Origin: Natribaculum breve
GTDB taxonomy: Archaea > Halobacteriota > Halobacteria > Halobacteriales > Natrialbaceae
NCBI RefSeq assembly: GCF_023008585.1
Contig: NZ_CP095392.1
Span: 62,001 to 126,000, forward strand
Reading direction: 5' to 3'
DNA length: 64,000 bases
Below are positions 43,893-53,030 of the stretch, piece after piece (the first letter of the stretch is position 1; every line of letters begins with the position of its first letter). A program made the translations under genes and the position numbers. The notes beneath the pieces are model-generated. The model had not been told where the DNA came from and ran no database searches. It worked only from the letters and a program-made list of their open reading frames with translations.

Positions 43893-45359
43893 ATGAATCG
43901 ACGTGATCTTCTCAAGGCTGGTTCATCTCTTGGCCTTACAGTCTTGGCCGGGTGCTCAGAGAAAGATGCTGATGTAGATCTGTCGGATCTTGATCCTCGT
44001 GGGTCGGATATTGACTTGCCAGGACTCAATAATGATGATTCATCGGAGAATGAGGAGCTATCGAAGCCGGAGCGAGTTGAGGAAACAACTCTACCCGCGG
44101 AACACACGATTGCAGAATGGCGTGGAACATCTGAATTAGGAGAGGGCCAGTATCATCTGAAACAGAAGATTCCTCCTTCCGACAGTGAAAAGGACTCTGG
44201 CAAGTGTTTCGTTCTCGAATGCGAAATTAGTCCTCCAGAAGGTATGTTGGAAGATGAGGAGGTAGATCTATTTCTAATCACTGAGAGTGCCAAAGACGAT
44301 TTCGAAGATGCTGCAAATCCTAAAAACTGTGTTCTGGACACCGACTACGAGAACTGTCCGGATAATAGCGAGGCCTTTGATCCGGATCGTGTGCTCGGAG
44401 ACGCTGTTCCACTTGGGCCAGAGGAGAACGAATACATCCGATATCTGTTGACTGATGATTCATACTACTTCATCATCGACGGGTCAGACGCACTCGGCGG
44501 AAGGTTCCTGAATGTAAACGCCAATCGGAATATCTCAGAGGGGAAGCTGGATACTCAGATCCGTGTTTTAGAATATACCTCAATGGAAGCACGTGAAGAG
44601 GCCCGAGATACGGTTGAGGGTTGGACAAACCAATTTTCTCCAGATTCTTCTGAGGACACAGTTGATGATATCGAATCGTTTGCTGAGGAGGTTTGTAGAA
44701 TAGACCATCAGGCCCCCTCCGGTGAATCTATTGAGGAGTTGGCCCAAGTCGCTGACCAAATCGAGGATTATTCGCCTTTCATCGGTGGTTTGCTTGACGC
44801 CGTTAACAAGCATTACAACTTGGGCCTGTCGGCGGGGTTCGTGAACCGGTTGGAGAAGATGGCAAGATGGGGATCAACAGCACTACCGGTTGTTGGATCG
44901 ATAGTCACGGTAGCAGAGAAGGCCTGTGCCTTAGCAGATGACCCGTTATCTGAAGATGAGCGAAAGGAGTTAGCTGGAGACCTACTGCTCAGCCTTGCTG
45001 GGTTGCTGGTTGAGATTATCTTCATCCAGTGGGGTGCTGTCAGCCGTGTTGCAAAGGCAGCAGTCGAGACGACTGAACAGTTCGTGTTCGGCTATATTCG
45101 GAAGATTGGCGGCCTTCGACTATTCGCCTACCTCTTTAGGAGTTTGACTCTCCATTTGGAAGACGGACTTTTCGCAACCATCACTGAATTCGCTGAGAGG
45201 GTAGCTAATGAGTTAATTGATGAAGATGATGTTACGGCATTAGCGAAGGTAGCCACCGGTGCCGATAGCTGGGGTGATCTGGACTCTCTAGATGAAAGGG
45301 ATTGCAGTTGTGAAAACCTTGATTCCGGAGACGTCTGCCAATTTGTGCCTTCTATGTGA
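43893..45359 (+). CDS. Tat-exported lipoprotein of unknown function
   Basis: 488 residues from the ATG at 43893. The start MNRRDLLKAGSSLGLTVLAG ends in a lipobox LAGC and has the RR of the Tat signal, usual for haloarchaeal lipoproteins. An acidic linker is followed by a beta-rich outer domain (about residues 70-220), then a helical part with hydrophobic stretches (LLLSLAGLLVEIIFIQWGAV). The last residues carry a Cys pair (CSCENLDSGDVC). It is convergent with a PadR gene and has lower G+C than the left half of the window. Function unknown. Confidence 0.65.
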   Translation: MNRRDLLKAGSSLGLTVLAGCSEKDADVDLSDLDPRGSDIDLPGLNNDDSSENEELSKPERVEETTLPAEHTIAEWRGTSELGEGQYHLKQKIPPSDSEKDSGKCFVLECEISPPEGMLEDEEVDLFLITESAKDDFEDAANPKNCVLDTDYENCPDNSEAFDPDRVLGDAVPLGPEENEYIRYLLTDDSYYFIIDGSDALGGRFLNVNANRNISEGKLDTQIRVLEYTSMEAREEARDTVEGWTNQFSPDSSEDTVDDIESFAEEVCRIDHQAPSGESIEELAQVADQIEDYSPFIGGLLDAVNKHYNLGLSAGFVNRLEKMARWGSTALPVVGSIVTVAEKACALADDPLSEDERKELAGDLLLSLAGLLVEIIFIQWGAVSRVAKAAVETTEQFVFGYIRKIGGLRLFAYLFRSLTLHLEDGLFATITEFAERVANELIDEDDVTALAKVATGADSWGDLDSLDERDCSCENLDSGDVCQFVPSM

Positions 45360-45635
45360 TCAGAGATCGACGTACTGCTCTTCCCAATCTCGTCGGGCCT
45401 CGAGTTCGCGACGGCCTCGACTGGTGACGTTATAGATGTTGGTTCTCTGGTCTTTCTCTCCTTTGTCAATCAGGCCTTTGTCGACAAGTTCATCCAGATT
45501 CGGGTACAGCCGACCGTGGTGAATCTCCTTCTCGTAGTACTCTTCGAGCTCGTCTTTGATTGCGAGACCGTGTGGTTCGTCAAGTCCGGCGATGACGTAT
45601 AGCAGATCTCGCTGGAATCCAGTGAGGTCGTGCAT
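45360..45635 (-). CDS. PadR-like winged-helix regulator (paralogue 3 of 3)
   Basis: 91 residues: MHDLTGFQRDLLYVIAGLDE, then KEIHHGRLYPNLDELVDKGL and RGRRELEARRDWEEQYVDL. It is closest to the paralogue at 13007 (shared EARR.WEEQYV ending). It sits between an unknown lipoprotein and unknown genes at the edge of the Dnd region, so it could control one of these. Effector unknown. Confidence 0.85.
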   Translation of the reverse strand: MHDLTGFQRDLLYVIAGLDEPHGLAIKDELEEYYEKEIHHGRLYPNLDELVDKGLIDKGEKDQRTNIYNVTSRGRRELEARRDWEEQYVDL

Positions 45636-45689
45636 GATATCTGTACTGTTTCCAACCTACTCCAATAATACTCCTGTTATCGTCGCATA

Positions 45690-45956
45690 TTATCCTATGC
45701 GGGAGAAACGTGAGCTGTGATTGTAGTCTCGTCTGAAGTTAGGATACGCCGTCACCACAACCGCCTTGCTTCCCTTCAGAACGAACACTATCGAAGTTGA
45801 GCCATCCAACAGGTGATAGCCCTGCTTCTGCTTATCCTTGTAGACAGGGCCGCCAACATCCTCAACAACGCTCTTCACTCTCTGGTTGTTGACCGGCTTA
45901 TCGTGCTTCACATGGCGTGTGAGAACTACTTCTTCGAAGTCGTCCGGCCCCACCAT
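45690..45956 (-). CDS. Small hypothetical protein, possibly DUF4258/RelE-like
   Basis: 88 residues: MVGPDDFEEVVLTRHVKHDK, then NNQRVKSVVEDVGGPVYKDK and GSTSIVFVLKGSKAVVVTAY. The order 'TRHV...R...V.......K.GYHL...I.FVLKG...VVVTAYPN' resembles small RNase-like toxins such as DUF4258. No clear antitoxin partner adjoins, so this is only a suggestion. Confidence 0.4.
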   Translation of the reverse strand: MVGPDDFEEVVLTRHVKHDKPVNNQRVKSVVEDVGGPVYKDKQKQGYHLLDGSTSIVFVLKGSKAVVVTAYPNFRRDYNHSSRFSRIG

Positions 45957-46083
45957 CGCACTTCTATTAATATATTTACATGAACTGGTTTTTGAAGATA
46001 CACGGCCGGTTCATCCACTCAACCGTCACAGTCTATAAACAACACAACAGGCCATACCAGATTTAGAGAGGTCACCTCCTGCA

Positions 46084-46530
46084 ATGGTAGACGCTGCACA
46101 GACCGACAATACTCGAATTTCTCAAACCCTGCCATCGATCGAAGTCACCGGTCCTGATGATCTCAAAGAAACGCTGCACACCTTGATCTGGAACGACCTC
46201 CCAACCTACCTGGAGCAAGCCGGGAAACAACACGGAGACAACTTCACGGAGTGTCGGATCGAATACTACCGAGACTACCGAGTTCTCATGATCACACCAG
46301 AAGGGCTTGGAGTCGATATGGACCACCGGCAGAACGATGTCAACTACTTCCAAGCTGACGCCATGGACATCGCATACTCGGAATCAGAGGTAGAGTACAT
46401 CGAGCAGCGGAAGGCCAAGCAGTACGACAGCTACGCAAAGATCAGTCTATTCCAAGCGATCTGGACCGATATCGTTGAACAGCTAAGCGGCCTCAAAACC
46501 AGGACAGGGATCTGCCCTACTAACACCTAA
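46084..46530 (+). CDS. Hypothetical protein at the end of the Dnd operon
   Basis: 148 residues: MVDAAQTDNTRISQTLPSIE, then LIWNDLPTYLEQAGKQHGDN and YYRDYRVLMITPEGLGVDMD. Acidic and mixed alpha/beta, with no known domain. It is convergent with the last Dnd-linked gene, with only 16 bases between their stops, so it is probably not part of the operon. TATA-like AT-rich DNA precedes the start. Confidence 0.5.
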   Translation: MVDAAQTDNTRISQTLPSIEVTGPDDLKETLHTLIWNDLPTYLEQAGKQHGDNFTECRIEYYRDYRVLMITPEGLGVDMDHRQNDVNYFQADAMDIAYSESEVEYIEQRKAKQYDSYAKISLFQAIWTDIVEQLSGLKTRTGICPTNT

Positions 46531-46546
46531 AGCAGAGAATTTCTAT

Positions 46547-47038
46547 TCAACCGAGATGCGGAATCTGTTCATCCTCAGGTGGCTCCCCAAGAGCATCCTC
46601 AATCCGGCCAGGCCATTTCTCCTCATGCTCTTTCACGAACCGGATAAGGTCGAAGTCGCCCTGGATATCGACCTGTTTATCGACATAGTCGACACCGGCA
46701 TCAGCGTACTCGAGCATCCGTTTCCAGGCCTTATTCTCCAACTTCTTCTCACTGATATCCTCATCTACATCGCCAGAGTTGGCTAATTCTGATTCGACAA
46801 GCGAGTAGATGAACTCGATCGCCTTCCGATGCTCGTCATTTCTGATATCTCGGACCGCGATAAATTCCTGACTGTAGTTGTCCTCAGTTTGTTCGTACGT
46901 TTTTTCTTGAAGAAAGCCGATCGCAGCACCGAGTGTGAAGAGTTCGTAACGATGCTGGAAGGGATAGTCATCGCTGTTATCGACGATAGACTTGTACAGG
47001 TCAAGTCGGGCACTTTTGATGGGTTTTGCGAGAGACAT
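46547..47038 (-). CDS. Last gene of the Dnd-linked restriction module
   Basis: 163 residues: MSLAKPIKSARLDLYKSIVD, then FTLGAAIGFLQEKTYEQTED and YSLVESELANSGDVDEDISE. The start 'LD..KSI.D.SD..PF..RYELFTLGAAIGFL' has the same order as small DndE-like or DndG/PbeD-like partners, but I cannot fix a family. It overlaps the upstream ATPase gene by one base (TAATG), so the two are coupled. In archaeal dnd-pbe operons the last gene is a small protein like this. Confidence 0.6.
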   Translation of the reverse strand: MSLAKPIKSARLDLYKSIVDNSDDYPFQHRYELFTLGAAIGFLQEKTYEQTEDNYSQEFIAVRDIRNDEHRKAIEFIYSLVESELANSGDVDEDISEKKLENKAWKRMLEYADAGVDYVDKQVDIQGDFDLIRFVKEHEEKWPGRIEDALGEPPEDEQIPHLG

Positions 47039-48993
47039 TATGCGAGAGTGGTCTGTTTTTCGCCGGGAGTGATTACGGACGATTCTGGGTCCTCATCCTT
47101 CTGATCGATTTTCAGACGCTTGGATGCATAGTTCGACAAGTACTCTATGTCATCTTCTTCCAGTTCACGTGGCTGATAGAGGATGATAACCTGGTCGCTG
47201 AATTCTGGATAGTACTGGATCAGATTATTTTTGTGTTCCTTGTCAAGCCGGCTGAGCGGGGTGTCAATTACGACCGGTGCTTTGCGAGCAGTGTAGTTGT
47301 TCAGGCCGGCGATGAAAGAATAGGCGATGATCTGTGTGGCACCTGCACTCGGTGCCTGCTCCTGGACATCCCGTGTAGCAGAGTCGGTCTTCACCTGGAG
47401 CTTGTAGTCTGGAGTGATTTTGATTCCTTCGTAGACATCGCCCTTATTCGTTAGTTCCTTGAACGTTTCTGAGGTGCGGTTTTCCACTGCCTTTTGACGG
47501 CTTTCCACGAACTCTTCCTTGAGATCTTGCATCGCATTCCGTGAGCGAGTAGTTAGGTCACGGAGTTTCCGGAAGTACTTCTCGTCTTCCGAGGCCTTAC
47601 CAAGACTATCGATACGACGTTCCTTCCGATCTTCTTTACCCTCTAACTTGCCGATCCTTCGGTCAACATCCTCGATTTCGTCTTTGAGATCCTGAATCTT
47701 ATCTTCTGTCTGGTCTCTCTGCTCTTTCAGCTGTTCATGGTCATCTTCAGTAATCTCCTCGATCTCTTGTTCAAGAGTATCTCGGGTTTCACGGAGTGAG
47801 CGAAGATCACGTCTGAGCTCATAGATCCGGGTCTGAACCATGGTAAACTCCTCTTCTTTCTGGCTGACACTCAGGTTGATTTCTGAAGCTTTGTCCTTAG
47901 CTTCGAGCACACGTTGTCTGCCGCCAGACTCGAACTCCTGAAGCTGATCTTTCAGATCCTCTATCTCGTCCTCATCGAGTTTCTTTCCACAGATGCAGTC
48001 CCCAGTGTCTATGATATGTTCGATCACTTGTTCGCCGCCATCGATCGAATTGAACTCGTAGCACTGCTGAACGTGAGATGCACCACCAGACACAATCAGT
48101 GGCCCTGCTAGGCATAGAAGATCCTTTCGACGGGAAAGCTTTGTCTCAAGTTCTCCCTCACTACGAGAGATTTGCTGTTTTGCCTCGTCCAGCCGGGATT
48201 GCTTATCCGCTATCTCTTCAATGTCCTCTAAATCCTCTTTGATGTTCTCTAACCGCTCTTCTTCCAACTCGAGTTCTTCTTCAAGATCCTCCTTTTTACT
48301 CTCTAACTCTTCCTTTTGGAATATAATCTGTTCAAGCTCCTGCTTCAGATCTGAATGCTCATCGACGTTCGATTGTGCATCAAGGAACTTTCCATTGTAT
48401 TTTCCCCGGCGATCATCCAGGTCCTCGATAGCATTTTGGATTTCCTCAATACCAAGGACGGTCTCGATCGCTTCTTTGACCTCCTCAGTGTGCTCCATAT
48501 ACTTCTGCAGGTCTTCCTCTGCATCAAAAAAGAAGAACTTCGAGGCCTGCTCTGGGAGAATGGGGTTGATTACCTCGTTGTATTCGTGTGGCTGAGCGTT
48601 CTTACCCAGCTCCAGCTCACCGTTCTTTTTGACAGTGACATAGCTGTCTTCTGGGCTTCGCTCATCTGGATCATCTACTTGATCAAACGTGATCACTCGC
48701 TCAATCTCATAGAGATCATCATCATGGAGGAATTCAACAGTGACACTTGTCTCACCCATCCCTTCCTTTGCTGCTCGCCGATTAATCGCTAACCGTTGCT
48801 GCTCATGTACCTCTGCTCGAGTTCCCTCAAAACCGTAGAGGCAGAATTTCAGGCCAGAGTAGAACGCACTTTTACCTCTGTCATTTTGGCCTTCGATGAG
48901 GACTAAAGGGTTGTCGTCCTCTGTCTCGAGGTCGACAGACACCTCGCTATAGTATGGTTTATAATTTTTAAACGTAACCGAGGTAATCTTCAT
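47038..48993 (-). CDS. Second SMC-like ATPase, DndD relative, of the restriction module
   Basis: 651 residues. Walker A IEGQNDRGKSAF (near 33-44), FFFDAEEDLQ (equivalent to DndD FFFDGEKIQ), a coiled coil with a small zinc-hook-like CICGKK (near 334), a modified signature SAGATQIIAY (near 548) in place of SAGERQ, and Walker B VVIDTPLSRLD (near 575). It is similar to DndD in plan but with a changed signature. In archaeal phosphorothioate systems such an ATPase belongs to the anti-virus module. Confidence 0.75.
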   Translation of the reverse strand: MKITSVTFKNYKPYYSEVSVDLETEDDNPLVLIEGQNDRGKSAFYSGLKFCLYGFEGTRAEVHEQQRLAINRRAAKEGMGETSVTVEFLHDDDLYEIERVITFDQVDDPDERSPEDSYVTVKKNGELELGKNAQPHEYNEVINPILPEQASKFFFFDAEEDLQKYMEHTEEVKEAIETVLGIEEIQNAIEDLDDRRGKYNGKFLDAQSNVDEHSDLKQELEQIIFQKEELESKKEDLEEELELEEERLENIKEDLEDIEEIADKQSRLDEAKQQISRSEGELETKLSRRKDLLCLAGPLIVSGGASHVQQCYEFNSIDGGEQVIEHIIDTGDCICGKKLDEDEIEDLKDQLQEFESGGRQRVLEAKDKASEINLSVSQKEEEFTMVQTRIYELRRDLRSLRETRDTLEQEIEEITEDDHEQLKEQRDQTEDKIQDLKDEIEDVDRRIGKLEGKEDRKERRIDSLGKASEDEKYFRKLRDLTTRSRNAMQDLKEEFVESRQKAVENRTSETFKELTNKGDVYEGIKITPDYKLQVKTDSATRDVQEQAPSAGATQIIAYSFIAGLNNYTARKAPVVIDTPLSRLDKEHKNNLIQYYPEFSDQVIILYQPRELEEDDIEYLSNYASKRLKIDQKDEDPESSVITPGEKQTTLA

Positions 48994-49076
48994 TTGCTAC
49001 CACCTGACTGATCAAGTACAATAAACATTTGTCTTTTCATTTTCCGGTTGAAGTGATCTGAATTCAACCAACCAGA

Positions 49077-49277
49077 TTACTCTTCCCAGTCTTCCGCATA
49101 TTTCTCAATAATTTCTTTCACCTCTTCATGGATTCCACGACGGTTCTCCATATTCACCACTTTCTTCTCCTCTATAAACACTTCTCGCAGCAGCTCTTCC
49201 GGAATTCCGTATTCCTCCGCTTGTTTCTGAATCAATTCCTCGATATCGTCGTGGATCTCAGCGTTTTCAGTACTCAT
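49077..49277 (-). CDS. Small helical partner protein in the Dnd operon
   Basis: 66 residues from the ATG at 49277: MSTENAEIHDDIEELIQKQA, then YGIPEELLREVFIEEKKVVN and EEVKEIIEKYAEDWEE. The segment 'A.E.GIPEELLREV' also appears in shape in the C terminus of DndC (AESHDVPPELIQRLLDTE), so it may be a shared interaction helix. The start overlaps the helicase stop by 11 bases. It is too small for an enzyme and is probably an adaptor. Confidence 0.55.
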   Translation of the reverse strand: MSTENAEIHDDIEELIQKQAEEYGIPEELLREVFIEEKKVVNMENRRGIHEEVKEIIEKYAEDWEE

Positions 49278-51414
49278 TGATGTAAGCAAGATGTCCAAAG
49301 CCGTATGGCTCTAAGTGAGAGTGAAGTTCTTGTTCGACTTGACGACGGTTCTCAGCAGAGCGAATTAATACTTTTGCTCTTCTCAACTCCTGTTCAATAA
49401 CCTTCCGAGCAGTTGCATCACCCTGTTCAGCTGTCAGGCCTGGAAGCGTGATCATGTCATAGATCACCGCCTTCTCTTTCCCCTCAGCCTTCCGCAGCAC
49501 ACGGCCTCGACGCTGAACGAATTGGCGTTTGTTTGTTGAACTGGCAATCAGCACACCGGTCGGGCAGTTAGGAACATCCACCCCTTCGTCCAGACAGTTA
49601 ATTGCCAGCAGATAGTCGATCACACCTTTTTCGAACTTGTAGAAGGCCTTATTCTGCTCTTCGTCAGACATATCCGAGACGTAGACTGCGAACGATTTCT
49701 GCTCGTTCTTGAGTTCGCATTTTACCACATCCACTTGCTCGTTGTCCTCACAGAAGATGATCGCAGGCGTAGGATGATCACTTTGAAGGAAGTCTCTGAA
49801 CCGGTCCGGTTTCGAATTCGCCTTCTTCTTGATTTTGGCCCGCTTCCTTAGCAAGGTTTCCTGCTGCTCTTCAAGATCCGGTGCTGGAGAATCTTTACCG
49901 CTTAGCTGCCCGCTGACCTGTCCGATCCGTTTCGTATAGTCAGCGAAGTCTTCGTACTCCTCAGCATCAAGTTCACAGATGATCGGATGGTACTCGTATT
50001 CGGTAAGATACCCGTTATCGATCGCGTCCTGGGTTTTGAACTCGAACTCGTTGTTCCCGAAGTAGTTCCGGATCACCTTCGTACCTTCCTCATCCCACTG
50101 CCGATCAGGAGTTGCTGAAAGACCGATCCGGCGGCCAGCATCAATATCAAATAGACGCTGATACGTTGGGGCTCCATAGTTGTGGGTTTCGTCAGCGATA
50201 AGCTGCAATCGTTCTGGCGGGATGAAGTCCATGTACCGCTGGAAGGCCTCACCTGACGCTGTATGGATCGTGGTGAGGATTACCTGCTTCGGTGTGTTGT
50301 GGATCAGTTCCTCGTTGTTGATCCGGTACGGGTTGACGATTCGGGCGATTTCATCCCGCCAGTTGGTCTCACCACGGCACTGCAGGATACTGACATCGTC
50401 TCCGAACACGTCCTGTGTTTCATCCGCCCATTGATCAAGTAGCGGGGATTGCGGAACAACGATTAGGGTGAGACGTCCATCGGCCTGTAACCGGACTGCA
50501 CGAAGTGCTGTATACGTCTTCCCGGTCCCTGTCGCCATCGCAAAAATCCCATTGTGCTCATTGTCGATCCACCAGTCAATCGCTTCGGCCTGGTGTGGCC
50601 AGAGATCACGGCCTGCGTCAGAGCTATCGACTGTCTCAGAGCCTTCCTTGTGGAATACATCTAAGGCTGGCTTCCCGTCAATCGTCTCTGGGCTGTGTTC
50701 TTTCAGTCCGTCTTCGATGGCTTCAGGGAGCTCTTTGACAACGATTTTCGGATCATTGTTCTTCCAAAGGTCGTTGAAGTCCTGCTGTTTGTCGTGTACC
50801 CGGAACTCGTCGACATCCCTCCAGTTGCAGAAGACGTCGAACGACTCGTAGTTATCCGTCCACGCCAGCTCGGTTTCATTGATCGATCCGGAGAAAGCGA
50901 CCTTATTCTCGTTTCCGTCGGTGAAGATCCCTTTCTTCTCATGATAGTGACTGAAAGGATTGATATCCTTACCCTGCCGCATGAACGCCACACGGATCTC
51001 GAGCAGCCCCTCCTTCACCATCCATGCCAGACATTTGAACCGGTTGCGTTTCAGATGATCTGAGAACTGGTCCGCAGTTAGACCGCGGTGAAGCGAATCC
51101 TCCAAAATCTGGTTCTCCGCATTCACTCCTTCCTCGAGAGCTTCAATGTCCTCCTCTGAAAGTCGCGGGCTCACCACCATCCGCATCGTCCCGCCATTCA
51201 CGATCAACTGGGAGATACCTCGAGCAGCGTTCGCTAACGACTTGCTGTCGAAGTACCCTGCAGCACGGTCATATCGCTTCGTACGCTGTAAACACGGGAT
51301 GTAAAATTCTTCCAGAAGATCGTTTTTCCCCGTCCGGTAACTCCGGTCAAGTGGAAGACTTTGCAGGCCGTCACGACTACTTGTTTCTTCGTCGGCCTCA
51401 CCGGTATCTACCAT
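49267..51414 (-). CDS. Helicase with N-terminal phospholipase-D-like nuclease domain
   Basis: 715 residues. Residues about 40-200 form a PLD-like fold with one HxK motif HEKKGIF (near 157) and GSINETELAW (near 178). The rest is a superfamily 2 helicase: ATGTGKTYTAL (near 295), LIADETHNYG (near 408), GLSATPDR (near 431) and QRRGRVLR (near 636). The PLD half can act as a nuclease when paired in a dimer. It follows dndA by 31 bases and is the first gene of the four-gene module linked to modification. Confidence 0.85.
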   Translation of the reverse strand: MVDTGEADEETSSRDGLQSLPLDRSYRTGKNDLLEEFYIPCLQRTKRYDRAAGYFDSKSLANAARGISQLIVNGGTMRMVVSPRLSEEDIEALEEGVNAENQILEDSLHRGLTADQFSDHLKRNRFKCLAWMVKEGLLEIRVAFMRQGKDINPFSHYHEKKGIFTDGNENKVAFSGSINETELAWTDNYESFDVFCNWRDVDEFRVHDKQQDFNDLWKNNDPKIVVKELPEAIEDGLKEHSPETIDGKPALDVFHKEGSETVDSSDAGRDLWPHQAEAIDWWIDNEHNGIFAMATGTGKTYTALRAVRLQADGRLTLIVVPQSPLLDQWADETQDVFGDDVSILQCRGETNWRDEIARIVNPYRINNEELIHNTPKQVILTTIHTASGEAFQRYMDFIPPERLQLIADETHNYGAPTYQRLFDIDAGRRIGLSATPDRQWDEEGTKVIRNYFGNNEFEFKTQDAIDNGYLTEYEYHPIICELDAEEYEDFADYTKRIGQVSGQLSGKDSPAPDLEEQQETLLRKRAKIKKKANSKPDRFRDFLQSDHPTPAIIFCEDNEQVDVVKCELKNEQKSFAVYVSDMSDEEQNKAFYKFEKGVIDYLLAINCLDEGVDVPNCPTGVLIASSTNKRQFVQRRGRVLRKAEGKEKAVIYDMITLPGLTAEQGDATARKVIEQELRRAKVLIRSAENRRQVEQELHSHLEPYGFGHLAYINEY

Positions 51415-51445
51415 CGATTATTGTATACCGGTTTGAAATATGAGG

Positions 51446-52633
51446 TCAGTTTATTTGTAGTTTTCTCAGACGATTCACCGCATTGATCACTTGATCGGCT
51501 ACCACATCGATCTCCTCCTCTGTATTATCTTTCCCAAGGCCGAACCGTATCGTAGAGTGCCAACGTGATTCATCGCCGCCAAGAGCTTGCAATACATGGG
51601 AGGCTTCAACCTTGCCTGTTGTACAGGCTGATCCTGCTGAGACAGCGATTTCAGGCTGCAGATTCTGCACCAGTCCTTTATTCTCAACACCGAGGAAGCT
51701 GACGTTCAAATTGTTTGGCAGCCGGTTATCCAGATCACCGTTCAAAACGATATCATCGAGTTCGTCGCTGAGGCGTTCCCAGAGCTGTGTTTGGAGCGAT
51801 TCGACATGTTCGATCCGTTGCTCACGGTTCTTCTCTGCCAGCTGCACCGCCTTCCCGAATCCGACGATCCCTGGCACGTTCAACGTACCCGACCTCCAGC
51901 CACGCTCATGACCGCCACCCTGAATTAGCGGTTGGAGTTTGACCTTCGGATTACGTCGACGAACATAGAGAGCTCCGATGCCTTTCGGCCCGTAGATTTT
52001 GTGGCTGGACAGCGACATCAGGTCGATACCCAGCTCTTCTACATCGAGCGGGACGTATCCCAGTGCCTGAACTGCGTCCGTATGGAAGTAGACATCGTTG
52101 TCCTTCGCGATTTGGCCGATTTCTTCGAGTGGTGTGATCGTCCCGATCTCGTTGTTCGCCGCCATCACGGACACGAGAATCGTGTCGTCACAGATCGCGT
52201 CCTCGATATCAGCAGGGTCGATTTGGCCGTGCTCATCTACAGGAAGGTATGTGACTTCGAAGCCCTCCTCTTCCAAACTCTCACAGACCTCGAGAACAGC
52301 CTCATGCTCGGTGACAGAGGTGATTATGTGGTTGCCTTGATCGTTTTCAGCGGCGTACTCGGCAACTCCTCTTACCGCTAAGTTGTCCGACTCAGTTGCC
52401 CCGCTTGTGAAGATGATCTCCTCTTTTCGGGCATTGATTGTCTCAGCAATCTGTTCGCGGGCTTGGCTTACTGCTTTCTTTGCCTGTGAGCCGTAGAGAT
52501 GGTCGTCGCTGGCAGGGTTACCGAATTTCTCGGTGAAGTACGGCACCATCTCGTCGACCACTTCTTCATCAACAGGTGTTGTTGCGTGGTGATCAAGATA
52601 GATCGGAGTTTCAACGTCACTCAAGGCTATCAC
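51446..52633 (-). CDS. dndA: DndA-type cysteine desulfurase
   Basis: 395 residues of aminotransferase class V fold. YLDHHATTPVDEEVV opens the fold, SLSSHKIYGPKG carries the PLP lysine (near 210), and SAGSACTTGKVEAS carries the catalytic Cys (near 335). It takes sulfur from cysteine to supply DndC. Its position directly after dndE, with a 17-base overlap, marks it as the Dnd enzyme and not a housekeeping IscS. Confidence 0.9.
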   Translation of the reverse strand: MIALSDVETPIYLDHHATTPVDEEVVDEMVPYFTEKFGNPASDDHLYGSQAKKAVSQAREQIAETINARKEEIIFTSGATESDNLAVRGVAEYAAENDQGNHIITSVTEHEAVLEVCESLEEEGFEVTYLPVDEHGQIDPADIEDAICDDTILVSVMAANNEIGTITPLEEIGQIAKDNDVYFHTDAVQALGYVPLDVEELGIDLMSLSSHKIYGPKGIGALYVRRRNPKVKLQPLIQGGGHERGWRSGTLNVPGIVGFGKAVQLAEKNREQRIEHVESLQTQLWERLSDELDDIVLNGDLDNRLPNNLNVSFLGVENKGLVQNLQPEIAVSAGSACTTGKVEASHVLQALGGDESRWHSTIRFGLGKDNTEEEIDVVADQVINAVNRLRKLQIN

Positions 52634-53030
52634 TCCGGATTACTCCAGTATCGTCTTTAATCTCCTCTGGCAGCAGGTCATAAAGGTCACTGGGATCATC
52701 CAACCGTCCATACAGGTGGAACACACCACGGTTCAGATGGGCCACGAACTCGTCGTAGAGGTCTTCTTCTGGATCTTTGTCCTCCTGTAGAAGCCGCTCT
52801 TTCACCATCGCCATGTACAGAGCGTCGTGCTCACCGAGCAGGGTGTACCGGTTGAACACTTTCCCATCGGAATCGTACTCTTTCGGGTTTGGCGGTCGTG
52901 GCTCGTTCAGTGAGTAGCAGAGGCCGATCCTACACAGGTAGTTTGGCGTAATATCGAAGTCACCTTTCAACTGGTTCAGCCGGAACGTGGCATCGCTACC
53001 GATCTGTATACGGTTGAATTCCTGACTCAT
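52617..53030 (-). CDS. dndE: DndE
   Basis: 137 residues. The conserved DndE core FRLNQLKGDFDITPNYLCRI, then GLCYSLNEP lies at residues 16-45. DndE is a small protein that binds nicked DNA and is needed for phosphorothioation. Start overlaps the dndD stop by 4 bases (ATGA), and its end overlaps dndA. It is a little longer than the bacterial form, with an acidic C-terminal extension (EFVAHLNRGVFHLYGRLDDP). Confidence 0.88.
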   Translation of the reverse strand: MSQEFNRIQIGSDATFRLNQLKGDFDITPNYLCRIGLCYSLNEPRPPNPKEYDSDGKVFNRYTLLGEHDALYMAMVKERLLQEDKDPEEDLYDEFVAHLNRGVFHLYGRLDDPSDLYDLLPEEIKDDTGVIRSDSLE

